A program made the translations under genes and the position numbers. Under the pieces are notes generated by a model. It was not told where the DNA came from and did not search any database. It worked only from the letters and a program-made list of their open reading frames with translations. Positions 42,474 through 51,300 of a stretch of DNA of 53,342 nucleotides are shown here, one piece after another (position 1 is the stretch's first letter; each line of letters starts with the position of its first letter). The stretch is from CAVXAE01 sp044225565. Lineage in GTDB: Bacteria > Pseudomonadota > Gammaproteobacteria > Steroidobacterales > Steroidobacteraceae. The stretch lies in the NCBI GenBank assembly GCA_044225565.1, contig JBGAIL010000006.1:1-53342 (forward strand), in the 5' to 3' direction.

Positions 42474-45400
42474 TCAGCCCACGAACCGGCGAGCGTTGCG
42501 GAACAGGCGCATCCAGCCGCTCCATTCACCGACGCCGTCGGGTCGCCAGGAGTTCTGCACGTAGCGCGTCGAGCGCTCCGGATGCGGCATGGTGGCAGTG
42601 ATGCGGCCGTCCTCGTTGCAGATGGCGGCAATGGCGAAAGGTGACCCGTTGGGATTGTGCGGATAGGCCGTGGCGACGCTGCGATCCGGGCTCACGTAGC
42701 GATACGCCACGAGATTACCCGTCACGAGCGCCTGCGCCGCAGCTTCGGAAGCAAACTCCGCCCGGCCCTCTCCATGCGCCACCGCTATGGGCATGAACGA
42801 GCCTGCCATGCCCTCCAGCACGACCGACGGCGAACGCAGGACTTCCACCAGCGCCAGCCTCGATTCGTACTGCTCGCTGCGGTTGCGCACGAAGCGCGGC
42901 CAGTGTGCGGTGCCGGGGATGAGCTCCTTGAGCGCCGCGAACATCTGGCAGCCGTTGCAGATGCCGAGCGCGAACGTGTCCTGGCGTGCGAAGAAACGCG
43001 TGAAATCCTCCCGCACTGTGGGATGGAACAGGATGGACTTGGCCCAGCCCTCCCCCGCACCGAGCACGTCGCCGTAGGAGAATCCGCCGCAGGCGACGAG
43101 CCCGTTGAACTCCTTCAGCGAGCGGCCGCGCAACAGGTCGCTCATGTGCACGTCGTGAGCTTCGAAACCGGCGCGATCCAGCCACGCGGCGGTCTCGATC
43201 TGGCTGTTGACGCCTTGCTCGCGAAGCACTACCACCGAAGGCCGCACGCCGCGCGCAATGTAGGGCGCGGCGATATCTTCCTGCGGATCGAAGGAGAGCG
43301 AGACGTCGAGGCCGGGATCATTCGCTGCGACAGTCGCGGCGTATTCTTCGTCGGCGCAGGCCGGGTCGTCGCGCATGCGGCGCAAGCGCCAGGACGTTTC
43401 GGACCAGGCCTGGCGAAGGTCGGCCCAGGATTCGTCGAAGCCGAGTGCGCCCGCGCGAATCCTGATGCGGAGTGCATCGACCGATGGCGCGCTCGGCACG
43501 TTCGCGTGCGCAGCGACAACCGTGCTCGTACCGCGGGTGCCACCCAACGGAACACCCAGACGTTTGGCTAGTGGGCTCAGGCCATGGCTTGCGAGCACCG
43601 CAGCAACGCGAGCCTCGTCCGAGGCACGTACCTGAATGACCGCGCCGAGCTCTTCGGCGAACAACTGCGCAAGCGGGCCCGTGGCACCCGCGGGCAGCTC
43701 GATATCGAGCCCGCAACGGCCGGCGAACGCCATCTCCACGAGCGTCGCGAACAGACCACCGTCCGAGCGGTCGTGATAGGCGAGGACCAGGCCGGCGGCG
43801 CGCAATTCGGCGAGCGCCGCGGTGAGCTGGACGAGCCTTCGGGGATCGTCGAGATCGGCCGGCTCGTCGCCCATCTCGCCGTGCACCTGGGCGAGCACGG
43901 AGCCACCCAGGCGATTGCGCCCCGCACCCAGATCGATGAGCCACAGCGACGTAGGGCCGAGGTCCGTGCGCAACTGCGGTGTGAGCGTGCGCCGCGCATC
44001 CTTGACCGGTGCGAATGCCGAGACGATGAGCGAAACCGGCGCGACGACACTTTTCCGGGCCGCGTCGTCGCGCCACACGGTCTTCATCGACAGCGAATCC
44101 TTGCCGACGGGAATGGCGATTCCGAGCGCCGGGCAGAGCTCTTCGCCTACCGCCCGCACGGCCTCGTACAGCGCAGCATCCTCCCCCGGCTCGCCGCACG
44201 CCGCCATCCAGTTTGCGGACAGGCGCACGTCTGCGAGGGATGCGACGTCTGCAGCGAGGATGTTGGTGATCGCCTCACCCACGGCAAGGCGTGCCGCCGC
44301 CGCCGAACTCAATACCGCGACCGGGGTGCGCTCGCCCATCGCCATGGCTTCCCCCGCGTGCCCGTGATAGTCCGCGAGCGTCACCGCGACGTCGCTCACC
44401 GGCACCTGCCAGGGACCGACCATCTGGTCGCGACTGATCAGACCCGTCACCGTTCGATCGCCGATGGTGATAAGGAAGGTCTTGTCCGCCACGGCCGGGA
44501 ACCGAAGCACGCGATACGCCGCTTCGCGAACGTCCACGCCCTCGATGGCGAATGTACGCGCCCTCGGCGCTACCGTCTTCACGTCCCGCGTCATGCGCGG
44601 CGGCTTTCCCAACAGCACATCGAGCGGCATGTCGACGGGCGTGTCCGAGAACTTCGGATCGCGCACCTGCAGCAGGCCGGTGTCGTCGATCTGACCGATT
44701 ACGGCGAATGGGCAGCGCTCCCGGTCCGCGATGGCCGCGAACGTCTCGAGCCCGCCCGGCGCGATGGCCAGCACATAGCGCTCCTGCGACTCGTTGCACC
44801 AGATCTCGAGCGGCGACATGCCGGGCTCGGCGCTCGGAATGGCGCGGAGATCCACGCGCGCGCCGCGATGGCTGTGCGCAACCGCTTCGGGCACCGCATT
44901 CGACAATCCGCCCGCGCCGACGTCGTGGATGAGCGCGATGGGATTGCGCTCACCGAGCGCCCAGCAACGATCGATGACTTCCTGCGCGCGCCGCTGGATT
45001 TCAGGGTTGCCGCGCTGTACGGAGGCGAAGTCGAGATCCGCGCTGCTCGCGCCGCTGCTCATCGAAGAGGCTGCGCCGCCACCGAGGCCGATGAGCATGC
45101 CGGGGCCGCCGAGCACGACCAGCTTCGCCCCGAGCGGCACCTCGCCCTTCTCCACGTGCTGGCGCCGGACGTTGCCGAGCCCGCCCGCGATCATGATGGG
45201 CTTGTGATAGCCGTAGATGCGCTGCGCACCGCCCGCGACTTCGCCACGCAGCCATTCGCTCTCGAACGTGCGGAAATAGCCCGCGATCGCAGGCCGCCCG
45301 AACTCGTTGTTGAACGAGGCAGCGCCGATGGGCCCCTCGATCATGATGTCCAGCGCCGAAGCGATGCGGTCCGGCTTGCCGAACGGCCGCTCCCAGGGAC

Positions 45401-46502
45401 GCTCGTATCCCGGGATGCGCAAGTGCGAGACCGAGAAGCCGGTGAGCCCGGCCTTCGGCTTCGCGCCGCTGCCGGTGGCGCCTTCGTCGCGGATCTCGCC
45501 GCCGGAGCCCGTCGAAGCGCCGGGGAAAGGCGATATCGCCGTCGGGTGGTTGTGGGTTTCCACCTTCATGAGGATGTCGATGGGCTCGACGACACCGCGG
45601 TACACGCCGGTCGCGACGTCCGGAAAATAGCGCGTGCCCACACAGCCTTCGATGACGGCCGCGTTGTCGCGATACGCCGAGAGCACGCCGCGAGGGCTGC
45701 GCGCATGGGTGTTGCGGATCATCGCGAACAGGGACTTCTCGCGCCGCTGTCCGTCGACGATCCAGTCCGCGTTGAAGATCTTGTGCCGGCAGTGCTCGGA
45801 GTTCGCCTGCGCGAACATCATGAGCTCGACGTCCGTCGGGTCGCGCCCCAGCTGACTGAAGCTGTGCGCCAGATATTCGATCTCGTCCGGCGAGAGCGCG
45901 AGCCCGAGCCGGGTGTTCGCCTCGCCCAGCGACGCGATCGGCACGCGCTCGAGCGGTCGCGGCGAGTGGTGTTCGAACAGCCGCGTGGCTTCGGAAGCAT
46001 CGAACAGCACCATCTCCGTCATGCGGTCGAAGAGCGGCTCGACAAGCGCCCCGAGGCGCGCCCGGCCCAACGGCCTGGCAACGCGCAGCCGGTAGTCGAT
46101 GCCGCGCTCGATGCGATTCACCGCGTCCAGCCCGCACACCCTGGCGATGTCCGTGGCCTTGCTGGACCAGGGCGATATGGTGCCGGCTCGCGGCACGACG
46201 AACAGCCGCTCATCTTCCGGACCCGACCGGCTGGCGGAACCGCCCCCGTCCGACGCGCTCGCCGTGCCGGCAGGCAGGCCATCGCCGTCAGCATCCCGAT
46301 CGCCCGCATCCTCACGCGGGCCGTAGGTGAGCAACCCCTCGAGGACCCGCGCCTCGTCGGCCGTGAGCGGCCGCGCCACGTCGACGAAATGGACGAAGCG
46401 CGCGGTCAGGCCCTCGATGCCGCCCTCGCGGGCGCGCAATCCATCGAGCAGCTTGGTGATTCGGAAGGAAGAAAGTGCTTGGGTACCAGGGACTTCGAGC
46501 AT
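42474..46502 (-). CDS. purL: Phosphoribosylformylglycinamidine synthase PurL (long form)
   Basis: PurL converts FGAR and glutamine to FGAM in purine synthesis. The 1342-residue single chain has an N-terminal PurS-like region, FGAM-synthase linker (about 180-240, YLAHSFSQLGRDPTDVELMM), two AIR-synthase-type halves, and a C-terminal class I glutamine amidotransferase domain with the nucleophile Cys1182 in GICNGCQM and VAHGEGRAEF. It is longer than the usual 1290-1300 because a low-complexity Asp/Gly/Ser/Ala insert of about 35 residues sits near residues 72-105. It is not part of the flagellar system. Confidence 0.97.
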   Translation of the reverse strand: MLEVPGTQALSSFRITKLLDGLRAREGGIEGLTARFVHFVDVARPLTADEARVLEGLLTYGPREDAGDRDADGDGLPAGTASASDGGGSASRSGPEDERLFVVPRAGTISPWSSKATDIARVCGLDAVNRIERGIDYRLRVARPLGRARLGALVEPLFDRMTEMVLFDASEATRLFEHHSPRPLERVPIASLGEANTRLGLALSPDEIEYLAHSFSQLGRDPTDVELMMFAQANSEHCRHKIFNADWIVDGQRREKSLFAMIRNTHARSPRGVLSAYRDNAAVIEGCVGTRYFPDVATGVYRGVVEPIDILMKVETHNHPTAISPFPGASTGSGGEIRDEGATGSGAKPKAGLTGFSVSHLRIPGYERPWERPFGKPDRIASALDIMIEGPIGAASFNNEFGRPAIAGYFRTFESEWLRGEVAGGAQRIYGYHKPIMIAGGLGNVRRQHVEKGEVPLGAKLVVLGGPGMLIGLGGGAASSMSSGASSADLDFASVQRGNPEIQRRAQEVIDRCWALGERNPIALIHDVGAGGLSNAVPEAVAHSHRGARVDLRAIPSAEPGMSPLEIWCNESQERYVLAIAPGGLETFAAIADRERCPFAVIGQIDDTGLLQVRDPKFSDTPVDMPLDVLLGKPPRMTRDVKTVAPRARTFAIEGVDVREAAYRVLRFPAVADKTFLITIGDRTVTGLISRDQMVGPWQVPVSDVAVTLADYHGHAGEAMAMGERTPVAVLSSAAAARLAVGEAITNILAADVASLADVRLSANWMAACGEPGEDAALYEAVRAVGEELCPALGIAIPVGKDSLSMKTVWRDDAARKSVVAPVSLIVSAFAPVKDARRTLTPQLRTDLGPTSLWLIDLGAGRNRLGGSVLAQVHGEMGDEPADLDDPRRLVQLTAALAELRAAGLVLAYHDRSDGGLFATLVEMAFAGRCGLDIELPAGATGPLAQLFAEELGAVIQVRASDEARVAAVLASHGLSPLAKRLGVPLGGTRGTSTVVAAHANVPSAPSVDALRIRIRAGALGFDESWADLRQAWSETSWRLRRMRDDPACADEEYAATVAANDPGLDVSLSFDPQEDIAAPYIARGVRPSVVVLREQGVNSQIETAAWLDRAGFEAHDVHMSDLLRGRSLKEFNGLVACGGFSYGDVLGAGEGWAKSILFHPTVREDFTRFFARQDTFALGICNGCQMFAALKELIPGTAHWPRFVRNRSEQYESRLALVEVLRSPSVVLEGMAGSFMPIAVAHGEGRAEFASEAAAQALVTGNLVAYRYVSPDRSVATAYPHNPNGSPFAIAAICNEDGRITATMPHPERSTRYVQNSWRPDGVGEWSGWMRLFRNARRFVG

Positions 46503-46517
46503 GAACTTCGTGTCGAT

Positions 46518-46862
46518 CTACTTCTTCGGCGGCGCTTCGCCGGCGGGCGCGGGATACAGCGGCGAGGGGAACTGGGCGACGTTGCCGCCCTCGAACGGCG
46601 TGACCTTGGCCTGGCCCTGCTTCTTCACCTCGTCCACCCGCAGCACCGAGTGCAGGGGCAGGAAGGTGCGCTTCACGTCGGCGAACTCGGCCTTGATGCG
46701 CTCCTCCCCCGGGTCCAGCACCACCGTGGAGCGGGTGCCGAAAGTGAGCTCCTCGACCTCCACGAAGCCGAACAGGCCGCCGTGGCTCACCTTGCGGGCG
46801 TACAGCTCGTAAACCTTGCCCTGATTCACGAACATAATGCGGAAAATGTGACTGGCGGCCAT
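46518..46862 (-). CDS. DUF1820 family protein
   Basis: This is a 114-residue protein of the DUF1820 type (HIFRIMFVNQGKVYELYARK, GLFGFVEVEELTFG, EFADVKRTFLPLHSVLRVDE). Such proteins are widespread in Gammaproteobacteria; their function is unknown. The ATG at 46862 was chosen since it precedes the conserved block; longer in-frame starts upstream lie across a likely promoter. It lies 15 bases upstream of purL and probably shares its transcript. Confidence 0.85.
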   Translation of the reverse strand: MAASHIFRIMFVNQGKVYELYARKVSHGGLFGFVEVEELTFGTRSTVVLDPGEERIKAEFADVKRTFLPLHSVLRVDEVKKQGQAKVTPFEGGNVAQFPSPLYPAPAGEAPPKK

Positions 46863-46899
46863 GGGTCTCGCGGGGGTGGCTGATACCGTGACGCGCGGC

Positions 46900-46905
46900 A
46901 TTATA
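46900..46905 (-). promoter_or_regulatory. Candidate -10 box for DUF1820-purL
   Basis: A consensus TATAAT reads on the minus strand 38 bases before the ATG at 46862. No good -35 box is visible at the usual spacing, so the call is tentative. Confidence 0.4.
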
Positions 46906-46974
46906 TGTCCGGGCGGCGGGAGAAGCTGGCGCGCGCGACTGGGCCCAACCGTTTCAGGAACCTCAAGACCATTC

Positions 46975-48217
46975 ATGACGCTCCGCCTGCGCATCGTCAG
47001 TGATCAGCGGCGGTCGCTGGGCGACCGCTCGAGCATCGTGCTCGGCGTGGCCGGCGGCACCATCGGCCGCTCGGCGGACAACGACTGGGTGCTGCCGGAC
47101 CCCATGCGTTACGTGTCCTCGCACCACGCGCGCATCAGCTTCCGCGGCGGCCACTACGTCTTCGAGGACGTGAGCACCAACGGGTCGTACGTCAACGACG
47201 ACGTCAAGCCGATCGGCCGGTCGAACACCCATCAGCTGCGCAACGGCGACCTGCTGCGGCTGGGCGAATACCACATCGTGGTGGCACTGGAGAGCGAGGC
47301 ACAGGCCGCCGCACCTGCCGCTGGAGCGTCGCCGGCCGGCCCCGAAGGCGTGCCGACCAGCATCAACGCGCTGCGCGCCGTGAGCCGGGTCTCACAGACG
47401 GACATCGGTGCCCAGCTCAACGTGAACGACCTGTTGATCGTGGAGGAAGATATCTCCCTTCCCCCCACGCACCCTTCCAGCACCGGCAGCAGCGGGAGCG
47501 CGCCGCGCCCGGTGGCCGGGGCGCAGTCCCTGCTGAGCGACGAGCCTTCGGATTCGGGCATCGCGCGCCGCATCGCCCGCCTCGCGAAGGGTTTCAACCG
47601 CACGGCGCGCAATGGCGGCGCCAGCGCGCCTGCCCTGTACGACGTGCAGAGCGGGCTCGAGGCATTCTGCCGCGGCGCGGGCATCGACGCGGACAAGCTG
47701 CCGCCGGATGCGCAGACGCGCATGATGCATCTGGTCGGCCAGCTCTTGCGCGAATCGCTCGTGGGACTCAAGGACCTGGACCGCTCGCGTGCGGAGATCC
47801 GCAACCGCTTCCGAATCGAGGTTCCGGTGGACGCCGACGATCCGCGGCCGTCGCTGGACAAGCTCACCGCGGACCAGCTGATCCACGCTGCTCAACAAGC
47901 ACGAGACGCGCAGCACCGATGCGGTGCAGTGGCTGCGCGAAGAGCTCACCGCGATGAAGGAGCACGAGACCGCGGTGGCGCAGGCCATGCGCAAGGCTTT
48001 CGTGGAGTTCCTGGACCGGCTCGACCCGGCCGAGCTGGAGGCCCGCTTCGAGCGCGCCGCCCGGCGCGGCAAGTCCAAGGCGGATCGCGCCCAGTACTGG
48101 ACGCTCTATACCGACTTCTACCGCAACCTCATCGAGATGCCCGAGGACCACCTGCCCCACGTGTTCATCGAGGCCTTCGCCCAGGCCTATCGCGATCTCA
48201 TCAAGAAGCCGACGTAG
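46975..48217 (+). pseudogene. Frameshifted FHA-domain protein (TagH/ImpI-like)
   Basis: The first frame, from ATG 46975, encodes an N-terminal FHA domain at about residues 1-100 (GRSADNDWVLPDPMRY, SSHHARISF, DVSTNGSYVNDD) and a linker, then a helical domain with QLLRESLVGLKDLDRSRAEI. At about 47884-47888 the frame changes: the natural continuation LLNKHETRSTDAVQWLREEL is read in the next frame and runs to 48217 with the TagH-like end (YWTLYTDFYRNLIE, FAQAYRDLIKKPT). An extra base or two missing bases explain it. The C-terminal part matches type VI secretion FHA proteins, but no other T6SS gene is near. It may be a sequencing error. Confidence 0.8.
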
Positions 48218-48243
48218 CCACCGGGCCCTTCACCCCTTGCCCA

Positions 48244-49872
48244 CTACCGGGCACCGGAGCCGCGGAGGACCATGCCCGGCTTCGCGCCGGTGTGCTTGCC
48301 GGCATCGATGACGAGCTGGCCGTTCACGAGCACGTAGTCGATGCCGATGGGTGAAGCCATGGGCTCCTGGTACGTCGCCCTGTCGTCGATGTGGTCGTAG
48401 TCGAAAACCGTCACGTCGGCGCGCAGCCCTTCGCGGATGGCTCCGCGGTCGAACAAATGCATGCGCGTCGCCGGCCAGGAGGTCATCTTCCTCACGGCAT
48501 CCTCGAGCGTCAGCGTATGACGCTTCTTCACGTACTCGGAGATGACGCGCACGGAATTCCCATAGGCGCGCGGGTGCGGCAGCCCGAGGGCATCCATCTC
48601 GCCCAGTTTCATGCTCGCGCTGGCGTCGCTGCCGATGCTCATCCACGGGTAGCGCAACGCCGTCTCGATGTCCGGCTCGCTCATCATGAAGTACAGGCCC
48701 ATCGCGCGATTGGGCCGCGCGCCGAGCACGATGTCCCAGGCGACGTCGGCGGGATCACGCTTCAACTTCTTCCCGATCGCCGCGAGGCTCTGATACCGGT
48801 ATTGGTCGTACTCCGGCTTGAACGCGTTGGCGAGTACGACGCGATCCCATCCGCCCGAAGCGTGCACGAGATTCGACCAGCCCGGCTGCGAGCCCGCCTT
48901 GAGCTCCCGCTTGAGTTGCGCGCGCACCGCGGGGTCTTTCAGCTGGTCCAGCCCCTTCTCGTATCCTTCCGCGAACACATGGTTCGGTACGGTGATGTCG
49001 AGACCCGTCCCGCCCGCGGTGTACACGTACATGTCCGCGGCGATGTTGACGCCCCGCGCCCTCGCATCCTCGATGAGCCTGCCCGCCGCGGGCACGAGCT
49101 TTCCCCAGCCCGGCGCGTACGCGCCCTTGAAATGGAAGATTTCCACCTGAATGCCCGACTCCTCGCCGATGCGGATAGATTCCGATACGGCGTCGAGCAG
49201 CTTCGCGCTCTCGTCGCGCATGTGGCTCGCGTAGATGCCGCCGTACTTCGCCGCAACCCTGGCGAGCTCGACGAGATCCTCGGTGGTCTGGAAGCTGTCC
49301 GGCGGATAGATGAGTGCAGTGGCGATGCCCAGCGCGCCGGCGCGCATGGCCTCGTCCACGTGCGCGCGCATGCTGTCGAGCTGCTCGGCCGTCGGCGAGC
49401 CCGCGACATCGCCCATCACTTCCACTCGTGCCTGCCCGGCACCGTAATACGTACCGAAATTGAGTGAGATGCCCTGCCGCTCGAGCTTCTCGAAGTACGC
49501 CGTGATGCCGGCGGACGGCACCGGGGTGCCGCCTTCTCCCGCGATGACGGTGGTGACGCCCGCACCCAGCTTGTTCTCGGCAAGGCCGTTCACCAGCAGC
49601 ACTTCGCCGGACTGGTCCATCATGTCGATCCAGCCAGGGCCGACGTAGCGGCCTCTCGCGTCGATCTCGCGCCGGCCCCTGCCCTCCACCCGACCGATCT
49701 TCGCGAAGCGGCCGTTGTTGATGGCGACGTCCGCGGCGACCCAGGGATTGCCCTGGCCGTCGAGCACGCGGCCGTTGCGGATGACGATGTCGTAGGCCGG
49801 GGGAGTCTCGGCAGGCGACGCTTGGGAGCAGACCGCGAGCGCCGCGGCCGCGAGAAGGATGAAGGCTCTCAT
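48244..49872 (-). CDS. D-aminoacylase-like secreted amidohydrolase lacking the HxH motif
   Basis: This 542-residue protein resembles N-acyl-D-amino-acid deacylases of the amidohydrolase superfamily. It has a Sec-type signal peptide (cleavage near AS-PAETPP), the N-terminal strand region YDIVIRNGRVLDGQG, and GPGWIDMMDQSGE where family members have a HxH metal pair; here Met85 and Gln87 occupy those positions. Later motifs persist: YASHMRDES, EIFHFKGAYAPGWG, and IGSDASAS with the Asp. The altered site suggests changed metal binding or chemistry. It is likely periplasmic. The substrate is unknown. Confidence 0.85.
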   Translation of the reverse strand: MRAFILLAAAALAVCSQASPAETPPAYDIVIRNGRVLDGQGNPWVAADVAINNGRFAKIGRVEGRGRREIDARGRYVGPGWIDMMDQSGEVLLVNGLAENKLGAGVTTVIAGEGGTPVPSAGITAYFEKLERQGISLNFGTYYGAGQARVEVMGDVAGSPTAEQLDSMRAHVDEAMRAGALGIATALIYPPDSFQTTEDLVELARVAAKYGGIYASHMRDESAKLLDAVSESIRIGEESGIQVEIFHFKGAYAPGWGKLVPAAGRLIEDARARGVNIAADMYVYTAGGTGLDITVPNHVFAEGYEKGLDQLKDPAVRAQLKRELKAGSQPGWSNLVHASGGWDRVVLANAFKPEYDQYRYQSLAAIGKKLKRDPADVAWDIVLGARPNRAMGLYFMMSEPDIETALRYPWMSIGSDASASMKLGEMDALGLPHPRAYGNSVRVISEYVKKRHTLTLEDAVRKMTSWPATRMHLFDRGAIREGLRADVTVFDYDHIDDRATYQEPMASPIGIDYVLVNGQLVIDAGKHTGAKPGMVLRGSGAR

Positions 49873-49891
49873 CCGGCTAAAACTAGCACGA

Positions 49892-49909
49892 ATGGAGAAA
49901 ATTTTTCCA
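49892..49909. other. AT-rich near-palindrome upstream of the amidohydrolase
   Basis: TGGAGAAAATTTTTCCA is a near-perfect dyad, with ATGGAGAA repeated just after it, in the short gap before the amidohydrolase start. It could be an operator; no regulator is adjacent. Confidence 0.3.
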
Positions 49910-49935
49910 CATGGAGAACTGACGGCCTCGGTGGC

Positions 49936-51000
49936 TCAGCCGTGCGCCAGCTCCCACGCGAGCTCGGCGATCGCTTCCACGTTCTGCGCATGGACTTTGG
50001 CCTGTGCGCTCACTGCCGTCCCCCGCACCACCCGGCCGCGTATGCCGTGCAGGATGGCCGCCAGCCGGAACATGCAGAACGCCAGGTAGAAGTTGAAGTC
50101 GTGCACGCCTTCGCGCCCCGTGCGCGCGCAGTAGGCCCGCACGTATTCCTGCTCGCTCGGAATGTTGAGCTCCGCCGGATCACGACCCGCCAGCCCGGGT
50201 ACGGCGAGGCTCGGCATGCGGTAAGCCATCAGGTGATACGCGAAATCCGCCAGCGGATCGCCGAGCGTCGACAGCTCCCAGTCCAGGATCGCCAGGACCC
50301 GCGGCTGCCCGGGATGGAATATCAGGTTGTCGATGCGGTAATCACCGTGCACCACGGCCGCAGGCTCCTCGCGTGCCGGCATGTGCCGCGGCAACCACTC
50401 GATGAGCCTTTCCAGGGCCGGCACCCGCCCTGCCGCATCGTCGCTGGCGTATGTCTTCGACCACCGCTCCACCTGCCGCACGAGATAGCCGCCCGGGCGA
50501 CCGTAATCTGCGAGCCCGGCCTGCTGAGGATTCACGTTGTGCAGAGTGGCGAGCGCGGCATTCATCGCATCGTAGTACGCCGGGCGCTCGGCACGCGGAA
50601 TCTGCGGCAGCGCCGGATCCCAGAAGATGCGGCCTTGCACGTGCTCCATCACGTAGAACCACGTGCCGATGACGGATTCGTCGCGGCACAGCGCATACAC
50701 GCGTGCCACCGGCACCTGCGTGTGTGAGCCAAGTGCGCTGAGCACCTGGTGCTCGCGGTCCACGGCATGAGCCGATGCCATCAGCTGGCCCGGCGGCTTT
50801 CGACGCAGGACGTATCGTGCGCCAGGCGTGACGAGCAGATACGTCGGGTTCGACTGTCCGCCCCTGAATTGCCGGATGACGGGCGGGCCTTCGTATCCGC
50901 GCACCTGCTCGCGCATGAAGGCGTCGAGTCGCGGCACGTCGAGCTCCATGCCAGGGCGCACCTCGATGGTGGGATCGGAAGCGTCGCTCGTGGTGCTCAT
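49936..51000 (-). CDS. APH-fold phosphotransferase (ACAD10/11-like)
   Basis: This 354-residue protein has the aminoglycoside phosphotransferase fold: GGQSNPTYLL and YVLRRKPPG in the nucleotide-binding lobe, HGDYRIDNLIFHP with His218, Asp220 and Asn225 (Brenner-type catalytic loop), and ILDWELSTLGDP for metal binding. Such proteins are related to the N-terminal kinase part of ACAD10/11 and often act in fatty-acid or hydroxyacyl-CoA metabolism; resistance is not implied. ATG 51000 was chosen over an upstream in-frame start with no conserved sequence. Confidence 0.9.
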   Translation of the reverse strand: MSTTSDASDPTIEVRPGMELDVPRLDAFMREQVRGYEGPPVIRQFRGGQSNPTYLLVTPGARYVLRRKPPGQLMASAHAVDREHQVLSALGSHTQVPVARVYALCRDESVIGTWFYVMEHVQGRIFWDPALPQIPRAERPAYYDAMNAALATLHNVNPQQAGLADYGRPGGYLVRQVERWSKTYASDDAAGRVPALERLIEWLPRHMPAREEPAAVVHGDYRIDNLIFHPGQPRVLAILDWELSTLGDPLADFAYHLMAYRMPSLAVPGLAGRDPAELNIPSEQEYVRAYCARTGREGVHDFNFYLAFCMFRLAAILHGIRGRVVRGTAVSAQAKVHAQNVEAIAELAWELAHG

Positions 51001-51300
51001 GCGGGCGCAGAGTATGCCCGCAGCAGGCCTCTGCGTGCGGCTCGCTGTCAGCACCTCCGGCGAAGCGTCGACGCTCTTGTTCCGCCAAGCGAATCGATGC
51101 CGGCCGAGCCCGCAAAGGCGTTGCCCTGCGCCCCAGGGTCCGTCGCGCCCGGTCCCGATCCCGGCTGATTGGACATAAGCTCGATCGGCTGTGGACCGGC
51201 CGAGGCGCGCCACCCTGTTTCCATAACGAGAAGCACTACCGTACCGGAACACCCTCAATCGCTACGATCCGCCCCATTTGCCGACGCAACGGGTAGGACC
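51001..51300. other. Divergent intergenic region before pilU
   Basis: These 300 bases separate the kinase-like gene (minus) and pilU (plus). I see no gene, tRNA or clear -35/-10 pair. GGTAGGA just before 51301 can serve as the pilU ribosome site. Confidence 0.4.

Noticed and set aside
43584..46883. Open frame of 1099 codons on the plus strand opposite purL
   Set aside because: Antisense shadow of a well-identified gene; composition is typical of GC-rich mirror frames.
49936..51000. Antibiotic resistance phosphotransferase
   Set aside because: The fold is shared, but the sequence resembles the ACAD10/11-related kinase group rather than known resistance enzymes.
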